Assembly (NCBI GenBank): GCA_019137255.1
Contig: WPDH01000080.1
Location: 496,001-560,000 of the forward strand
From: Corinectria fuckeliana
Lineage: Eukaryota; Ascomycota; Sordariomycetes; Hypocreales; Nectriaceae
Direction of reading: 5' to 3'
Length of the DNA: 64,000 nucleotides
Shown here one piece after another: positions 58,443 through 64,000 of the stretch. Both the position numbers and the translations under genes were made by a program. The stretch's first letter is position 1; each line of letters begins with the position of its first letter. Below the pieces are notes generated by a model, which did no database searches, had not been told where the DNA came from, and saw nothing but the letters and a program-made list of their open reading frames with translations.

Positions 58443-58954
58443 TAATTTAGGTTACTTAGACCCCCTTCTATTAATAAGTAGAACTATATAAGTAGCCTAA
58501 GTGTTACTAAGGTGAGGCTAGGGCTACTTTAGCCAGATAAAACCCCTCTTCTTCTCTTATTATTATATCTCTAAAAACTAAGATTAGTCTTTTAACTAAC
58601 TTACCTAGTGCTCTCCCGCTAGAGTTTTAAGCCTAGGGCGATCTTAAAAAGAGGGAGACTTAGTCTTAGGCAAGAGAAAGAAATTTATATAGTAAAGGTT
58701 CTAAGTGAAAGTTTTATAAGGTAAAAAAAAAAAAAAAAAACCCTAAGGTGTTATATATGTATGTGTACACCCCACTTAGGGTCTCTCACCTTATGATTAT
58801 TTCTTATTCTTCTTTTTTCCTTATTATTAATTATAATCTAGGCTCTTATGCCTATCCTAGTAAGTACTATATTATTTTCTCGTCTTTTTAATATTAGACT
58901 AATATCACTTTAAGCCCTATTGTTTGTTTTTAAAAATTTTTTTTTTTTTTTTTT
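58443..58954. repeat. ~0.5-kb dispersed repeat ending in poly-T, copy 2
   Basis: Same orientation as 40850-41331. It carries an 18-A run (58723-58740) where copy 1 has AAAGCC.., and ends in an 18-T run (58937-58954). The T run could equally be the poly(A) tail, on the minus strand, of the LINE that begins here; the two readings cannot be separated by eye. It is less mutated than copy 1. Confidence 0.7.
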
Positions 58955-61900
58955 ATCTTTATAATGTTAAAAACACCCTCTATCTCTAAGGCAAGCTTGT
59001 CGCCTGCTAAGTGAGACTGCCCTCTATACTAGGTGGAAGTATATATTAAGGTGTAAGTATTCTCTAGGTCTTCTTAGGGTCTAATTAGTCTCAGATTAGT
59101 ATTATATTAATATTTTTTAGTGCTATACCTTATAAGAAATATTTATCTTATCTAGCATTAAGGTATTTTAACTATATTTGTGGTCTAGTAGCTAGTAAGT
59201 TATTAGAATAGTATTAGGTTAGTATTATAATAGGCTTATTCTTTTAGGTTTAATCTCCACAAAGTATCTTTAGTGCTATCACTCTAAGGAGGTATATAAG
59301 TAGGTAAGTATTTATCTGTAAGTCCTTAGATTAGTGTTAGTGCTAACTTGTGTAGCTTACAGATCCTAATTAGCTGGCCGCTTCTGCTAGTATTATCCCT
59401 ATATGTTATACCTTAGTTGTCACTCTTAGTGTTATACCTAAAAATACTAAGGAGGAGAAGCAGGTGAGTTTAAGGCGGCCTTTAACTAAGGTTAAGCTAA
59501 CCTCTTTTCTTAGGCCTACTATAATAAGCAGGATAAGTTTATTAGTTTAATTTGACACGCCTAGTAAGCTTATAGGTTTAGCACTAAGGCTAAGACTTAG
59601 GCTTAATATAGTGTTATTACAGGCTCAGTTAGGGCTGTTATTATAAGGCCTTTTAGACTCTTATATACTAAGGGGGATTTCTATCCCTGACTTAAGGGTG
59701 AGGTAGTTATATCCTCCCCTAGTACTCCTACTAGTAATAGGGGTGCTAGAGGGGGTTATAACCTTGCTGACTTAACTATAGTCTAGTATTTAGCTGATAA
59801 GCTTAATTGTTTGTAAGATAGTATTAATAAGTTATTTAGTGAAGTTTAGGAGGGTTAAAAAGTTATATACTAATTCCTTTACAAATATTACTATATTATA
59901 TATCTAATTAGTCTTATTCTAGTATTAGTTAGTACTAATAACTTTTAGCACTATAAGGTTTTAGGGAATTTAGGTGATAAGGCTAAGATCACCCTAGAGG
60001 TTAAGCCACTCTATAGCAGGCCTGCTTGCCCTTCCCCTCCTGCTTAGTTATATTAAGAGAGGATTAGTCTTAGGCTAGTATTATATTAGGTAGTATAGTT
60101 TTAGGGGGGAGTTCTCTCTTGCTTTTATCTTTATTATTATACTAGTTACTAGTTAATAATTTACAGTATAGTATAAGCCCGCTTAGGTGAAGAAATATTA
60201 GCCTCTTAACTTTAGTTTAAGCTTAGAACTCACTTTTTTACTATATAAATATAAATATATATAAGTATAAAGATATATTAATTAGTTTAGTAGTTAACTT
60301 AGTAAGGTTAACTATTCTCCTCTAAGTAGGGCTTAAGAGGAGATCAGGTTAAACTTATTATCCTTCTACTCTTAGTAGAGGTAGGTAGTATAGTTAAATT
60401 GTTTAAGTCTGCTTAGGCGAAAAAGCTACTTCGCTAGGGTTTAAGCTGGTCTTAGTTTAATAGTAGTTTATTTAAAGTTTAAGATAATACTAGTAGACTA
60501 GTAGAGTTCTTAGTGTTTAGTAGTAAGATCCTAGCAAAAAGCTACTAGGTGGTAAGAGGTTTTATTTTTATAGCTATAAGAGCACTAAGCTAAGGTTAAC
60601 CTAAAGATATAATATTATAAAAGGTAGGCTTAGAGGCTAATATAGCCTGTTTAGGCTTAAATTAAGATTAAGAATTTAGCTTTCTTAAGGGTTTTATATA
60701 TTTTTAGAATTTTTCATCTAGGTTTATATTCTATAGGTAGGTATTATCTCGCTCTTAAGGTATTAGCTATATTAGCTTTATAGTACTACTTATCTATCTA
60801 TTTTAAGATTAATATAGTGTCTAAGTTCTTCCTATAGTCTTTTAGAGCCACTTAGTGCTTTTCTAAGGTATTTAGGGTTTCTAGGCTGTAGAGGGGGCAG
60901 GTTAATCTTGTTTATAGGTAGTGTTAGACACCTGCTAAGGTGTCTCTAAGCTTTTAGCCTAGACTAGAGAGCTCTAGGTTCTTATAAAACCAGGCGGTTT
61001 TTATGTTTAGCTATAAGTTAAGAGGGGTAATATAGGCTTTGCTGTGTAGGTGTTAGAACAGGGTTAATTTATATACTCTTATAACTCTTTAGAGGCAAGC
61101 TCTTTTAAGAGTGACTAAAGATTAGGCTAGGCTCTTAGGTTTATTATCCTCTTTAGTTAGGGTATACTAGATAACTAACCTATAACTTATAGCTATATAG
61201 ATAACTATAAGATAGATAACTTAAGCGTGAGCAAGCTAAGGTTTAGCTATAGATAAGATAAGCTTATTTAGAGAGAAGTATTAGGTTTTTATCTTCTTTT
61301 TAATAGTCTCTTTATATTCCTTCTATATAAGCTTTTAGTGAAAAATCACACTAAGAACCTAAACCTCACTTTAAGAGCAGATAGTTCTTATACTAATATT
61401 AAGACTACCTCTAATAAGACTACATCTAGTGTTAAAGCAGACCAGCTTATATTTTGCCAGGTTAAAAGCAAGGCTATAAGATTTTAACTATTTAAGGCAG
61501 ATATTATAAGCAGCTTAAAGTTAAGTATAAGTTACTATAATAGAGTTGCTAAACATAAGTAGGTATATATTATCTGCGAATATAATAGTATTAGTACTTT
61601 TAACCTTTTTTAAGGCCTTATAAAGGTTAGCTATATAGAGGATAAAAAGGATAGGTAAGAGAGGGGAACCCTAGGGGACTCCTATTTAGGGTCAGATTAG
61701 GGCTAACTTAATACTATTAATAGATAATTAGGTTTCCTAATCGCTTAGGAAGGTTATAAGCTAGTTTAGAATCTAAGAGGGAAAACCTTTATTCTAGAGT
61801 GTCTAGATAAGCTTCTTATAAGAAACTATATTAAAAGCGCTAGTGATATCTAGGCAGAGTATTAAGCAGACCTTGCTTAGGCCTTATATTGTTAGGATTT

Positions 61901-64000
61901 AGTTAGTAAGAGTAAAGATAGCTAAGTCGACTAAGCAGTTAGGCCTATTACTATATTAGGCATCTAGGAGTAAGAATTTTTATATAGCTATATATTAGAG
62001 GTGATTTATAATAAGTTTCTTTAGTATCTTCTCTAGTGTTAAGAGTAAGGCTATAAGTCGCTATAATACCACCTTAGTGAGGGGTTTCCCTGCCTTAGGG
62101 ATAACTACTATATTAAAGGTTTAGAACACCTTTAGAAAGTGTTTAAGGTGAAAGCTAGCCTTAGCTAGGAGGGCTATCTTCTTTATAAGGTTTTTCCCTT
62201 CTAAGCTAAGAAGGCTGTTTAGAATCCTATCTAGCCCTACAGCTTTCTAATTTTAGGTATCTTTAATAATTTCCTAGACTAAAAGATAGTATACCTCCTG
62301 TCTTATCTTAAAGGGAGGTTAGTTTAGGGTAGTATTATTATCTTTAGTGAGGGGGAGAGGTAGTAAGAAGAATTTCCTTAAGAGGGCTGCTGCTTTTTCT
62401 TTAGTAGTTAAAGCAGAGAAGCTGTCTAAGAGCTTAAGAGGTAGTATTACACTTAGGCTTAGAGTCTTTTAGCTCTTAGCTTAAGCCTATTTAGCTATAT
62501 GCTAAGCTCTGCCTTTCTTAGGTATTATTTCGTGAAGGGTATATTACTAGGCGGATATGTATATATAGTAGATAGCTCTCTGTTTTATTCTTAAGGCTTC
62601 TTAGAGTGTAGTTAAGGTGATCTTATTCTAGTAGTAATATTAGGTCTAGTAGGCCTATCTTTCCTAAAGAACTACTTCTTAGGCAGGTTTATTCTACTAG
62701 GTATTCTTTAGGGTTTCACCTTTTATAAGAGGGGTACTATTTAAACTAACCTCTATTAGGCCTTAGACTAATATATTAGTGTAGGAGTCTAGCTCTTCTA
62801 TTATTATTAAGTTTATTAGCTATAAGAGGTGTATAAAATTAGCTAAAGCTTAGGAGGTGTTTAGAAGCTTCTAGTTTAGTCTTAGGGTAATATAAAAGCA
62901 GGCTCTAAGGGTGAGGATTTAATAGCTAAAGAGTAGATAGTTAGAGCCCCTAAAAAGAGGGATACTAGTGTATTAGATGTAGGCTCCCCTTAAGAACCAG
63001 GTTAGATTAATAGCTGATTTAGTGTTATTTCCCTCTTACTATAAGATTATACTAGGGGGGTTTAAAAGGGAGAGGTCTTAGGATTTAGCGAGTTCTATAA
63101 GTTAGGTGGCTCTCACGTGGGGGTTCTAAAGGGATCCCTATACTTAGTAATATAAATTAAAGTCCCTAGTGAGTACTACTAGGTATTAGGAGAAGATTAT
63201 TTTAAGGTTAAAAAGAGAGGTTTCTTAGCGGGTAGTTTATTTGTTTAAGAGGGAAGAAGAGTAAACTAAGAAAATAGAAATTACTTAGTTATCTTCTAAG
63301 TTAATATTAGCTTAGTACTAGTCTGGTTCTACTATATAGTCTAGTATTCTTAAGTTGCTATAAATATAGAGGACTGCTTTTTAGGGGCTATCTAAGGCTT
63401 AAATAATAGTATAGCTGCTAAGCTTTAGAGCAGAAGCACTAGTAGTATAAAGGTATAGCTTTTATATTATAAGAATATTAGCTTAGGTTTCCCCTCTAAG
63501 GAGGGATTAGAAGGTTGTTTATGTTTTCTTAATATTCTATTAGATAAGTTGTAATAATATTAGTTATTTCTTAGGTCTATCTTATTAGTCTTAGTCCTAG
63601 GTATTATTAAGGTTAGCTTATAAGAAGAAAGTAAGAGTAAGAGTATTATAATTTAGTTAGTATCTATTTTTACTATAGTAGGTTATACTATAAGCAGGGT
63701 CAGAGAGGTATTATCTAGGGTGATTACTAGGGTGGTATTTCCTAAGGGAAGTAAAGGGGGGGGGATTAAGCTAAAGAAAGTATTAAGTTGTTAGTTCTGC
63801 TTTACTATATTTATGCTGCCTTTAGGGCGACTTAGGCCTAGTCTTAGAGTGTTAGCTAAAGGGGTAGGTTTTTAGGAGAGTAAAGCTTATTTTCTCTTAA
63901 TTATATTCTATCTGTTATCTTTATCTAGGTTAGTTTAAGTGTTAAGATTATAGTAGGATTAGGAGTTATATATAGTGTTAAAACAGTAAGGTTAGTTAAT
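58955..64000 (-). mobile_element. Tad1-like non-LTR retrotransposon (LINE) relic, running off the right edge
   Basis: On the minus strand, from high to low coordinates: the endonuclease region with V-L-T-R-D-F-N-L-Y-Y (63156-63167 encodes R-D-F-N; family G-D-F-N-x-H-H-P) followed by G-S-L and N-P-H-V-R-A-T. The reverse transcriptase shows G-V-P-stop-G-S-P-L (61659-61682; the stop replaces the conserved Gln, C-to-T) and P-I-L-F-I-L-Y-I-A-N-L, then I-I-F-A-D-N-I-Y-L (F-A-D-N codons 61569-61580; family F-A-D-D). The endonuclease-RT order fits Tad/I-type LINEs. A T run at 58937-58954 would be its poly(A) tail. The plus strand keeps TpG and G runs but almost lacks CpA. The 5' end is outside the window. 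Confidence 0.85.

Overview
The window looks like a filamentous ascomycete chromosome segment, probably Sordariomycete. Intron-poor, GC-rich gene islands with short GT..AG introns (52-104 nt, several with CTAAC-type branch sites) alternate with sharply bounded, extremely AT-rich blocks. Those blocks hold transposon relics whose reading frames are destroyed by C-to-T/G-to-A transitions, the signature of repeat-induced point mutation (RIP). The species cannot be named from the sequence alone.

Layout: (1) 1-12480 is a RIP block. It holds a Ty3/gypsy LTR retrotransposon on the minus strand (1-7180, cut by the window edge), a Fot1/Pogo-type DNA transposon with TIRs and TA target duplication (7969-9814), tandem RIP-mutated small repeats, and a second Fot1-like relic (10755-12480). 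(2) 12550-12978 is a non-mutated copy of the small tRNA-like repeat joined to an almost perfect 108-bp inverted repeat, just upstream of the first gene. (3) 13134-32584 is the core island: Lcp5/neuroguidin (ribosome biogenesis), a type II membrane glycosyltransferase-like protein with a long acidic tail, Rpc37 (RNA polymerase III), Pat1 (mRNA decapping), a GT15 mannosyltransferase, mitochondrial ribosomal protein uS12m, a mitochondrial acyl-CoA dehydrogenase and a secreted GH5 mannanase. All have intact, reconstructable exon structures. (4) 33531-51290 is a second RIP block: a gypsy relic (family B), a repeat segment ending in poly-T, and a complete 9391-bp gypsy element (family A) with two 384-bp LTRs and a 5-bp target duplication. 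(5) 51300-56860 is a small accessory island: an intact APH-like kinase, a 66-codon unnamed small protein gene, a remnant of an N-terminal methyltransferase (NTM1-like), and the 5' part of a second kinase-like gene whose 3' part runs into the next RIP block and is visibly RIP-mutated. (6) 57110-64000 is a third RIP block: an inverted fragment of family B, a second copy of the poly-T segment, and a Tad1-like LINE on the minus strand running off the window.

The core genes are housekeeping genes arranged as alternating convergent and divergent pairs, not operons. The divergent pair uS12m / acyl-CoA dehydrogenase shares a 713-bp upstream region and both products go to mitochondria. The most unusual items are the long hairpin at 12727-12978; the 217-bp pair of mutated and unmutated repeat copies that differ only by transitions (a natural readout of the mutation process); the strand-asymmetric mutation of the gypsy and LINE elements; and the RIP edge that cuts into the kinase-like gene at 56.86 kb.
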